Assembly (NCBI RefSeq): GCF_029784155.1
Contig: NC_073693.1
Location: 187,385,802 to 187,449,801 of the forward strand
Origin: Uranotaenia lowii
Lineage: Eukaryota; Arthropoda; Insecta; Diptera; Culicidae
Reading direction: 5' to 3'
DNA length: 64,000 nt
Below, in pieces: positions 63,474-64,000 of this stretch (positions are counted from its first letter, which is position 1; each line of letters begins with the position of its first letter). Under the pieces are notes generated by a model. It saw nothing but the letters and a program-made list of their open reading frames with translations, was not told the origin of the DNA and searched no databases. Made by a program: the position numbers and the translations under genes.

Positions 63474-64000
63474 TACTCATCGAACGGCACCATCTCACCT
63501 AATCCATTCAATCGCTCCGAAATTTATTCCATGTATTTTTTCCAATCGATGTTACGCGTTAGATCATACGCTGTCTTAGTTGGACTGTCCCGTTGAGTTT
63601 GTTTATGGATTATGACCAGAATTGGTAAATGGTCACTAACATGAGGATCTTGTAAAACTTTCCAGGTACAATCCAGAGCTAAGGAAGTCGAGCAGAGAGA
63701 AAGATCTATTCGACTTGCTCTATTAGGAGGTTTCGGTATTCTCGTTATCTTACCAGTGTTCAAGATTGTCATACGATAAGCGTCTCATATATCATAAATT
63801 AGGTAAGCTCTAGCATCATCCACTGCTTCTCCCTACTCTGTGCCATGAGAATTAAAATCCCAAAGAAGAAGTCTTGGTTGGGGCAGTGATTCAACAACAT
63901 CAGAAAACTCTTTTTTAGTAATGCTTGCACTTGGACTTTTTTCACTTGACACGCAACAACTTCTAAACCGAAAATAATTGGAACCTGAACACTATAAAAG
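63474..64000 (-). pseudogene. I-type endonuclease C-terminal part (continues off window)
   Basis: Minus strand: LLLWDFNSHGTE (the GDFN.H block, about 63840-63870), then in the frame 63524-63772 ILNTGKITRIPKPPNRASRI, DLSLCSTSLALDCTWKVLQD and SDHLPILVIIH (catalytic Asp-His). Ends near DWKKYME with a stop or frameshift before the MITE at 63471. The N-terminal endonuclease lies beyond the window. Confidence 0.85.

Larger units (their letters stand above)
57994..64000 (-). mobile_element. I-type non-LTR retrotransposon (minus), split by two MITEs, runs off the window
   Basis: From right to left: endonuclease (64000 to 63474), linker and reverse transcriptase (61259 to about 59650), RNase H (59646 to 58164), short 3' region to 57994. 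Interrupted by TA MITEs 61262-63471 and 58539-59019. The order and the C-terminal RNase H resemble I/R1-group elements. Several stops and frameshifts make it inactive. Distinct from the intact I-type copy at 19438-24797 in sequence. Confidence 0.85.

Noticed and set aside
1..64000. Endogenous RNA-virus insertions (flavivirus-like or rhabdovirus-like), common in mosquito genomes
   Set aside because: Scanned the translated frames for polymerase or nucleoprotein motifs and saw none; all reverse-transcriptase-like frames belong to retrotransposons.

Overview
The window looks like insect nuclear DNA, most likely from a culicine (Aedes-like) mosquito. This is inferred from the mix of elements: an ITmD37E-type mariner relative, LOA/I/RTE-type non-LTR retrotransposons, mag-like and CsRn1-like Ty3/gypsy elements, tRNA-headed SINEs and many TA- or 8-bp-TSD MITEs. 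AT-rich spacers separate them. I found no convincing host protein-coding gene, no rRNA and no functional tRNA. Almost everything that can be explained is a transposable element (TE), often nested inside another TE. Many boundaries below are supported by target-site duplications (TSDs), terminal repeats, and reading frames that become continuous once the insertion is ignored.

Layout. 1-5670: a 90-bp tandem repeat, a 1.15-kb TA-flanked MITE (501-1648) and a broken ITmD37E-like transposon (2822-4016). 5671-6880: a MITE carrying a second, foldback MITE. 6885-14036: remains of a minus-strand non-LTR element whose ORF1 is split by a mag-like gypsy element (7927-13707, TSD gcatc). That gypsy element itself carries three hAT-type MITEs and an RTE fragment. 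16056-28318: a four-level nest. A plus-strand LOA-like fragment is split by a minus-strand non-LTR element; that is split by a non-autonomous LTR element (18498-27043, LTRs identical by eye, TSD gagag); that in turn contains an intact-looking I-type retrotransposon (19438-24797, 12-bp TSD) with 448-aa and 1199-aa ORFs. 28319-32491: a tRNA-like SINE head, a minus-strand Helitron (29311-31719), an RNase H scrap and a MITE. 34600-36846: an RTE copy hit by a SINE. 40154-41710: foldback MITEs. 42009-48266: a full-length but defective RTE element (12-bp TSD) split by a 3.45-kb palindromic element with Transib-like ends (CACAGTG, 5-bp TSD), which holds another MITE. 51255-55630: a young CsRn1-like gypsy element on the minus strand with a tRNA-Trp primer site. 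55999-57985: a hAT element with a GTF2IRD2/ZBED-like transposase remnant, split by a MITE. 57994-64000: a minus-strand I-type non-LTR element split by two TA MITEs, one of which contains a plus-strand Helitron (61849-63144).

How the parts work together: the autonomous-type elements (I-type, CsRn1-like, RTE, hAT) supply reverse transcriptase, endonuclease, RNase H, integrase or transposase. The MITEs, SINEs, non-autonomous LTR element and Helitrons carry only the terminal signals those enzymes recognise. The I-type element has uninterrupted ORFs and is the best candidate for a recently active copy. The CsRn1-like copy has identical LTRs but is broken in gag-protease. The most unusual features are the Transib-like palindrome with a degenerate ~180-bp repeat array, the non-autonomous LTR element with a hairpin array and a stem enclosing its primer site, and the extreme nesting.
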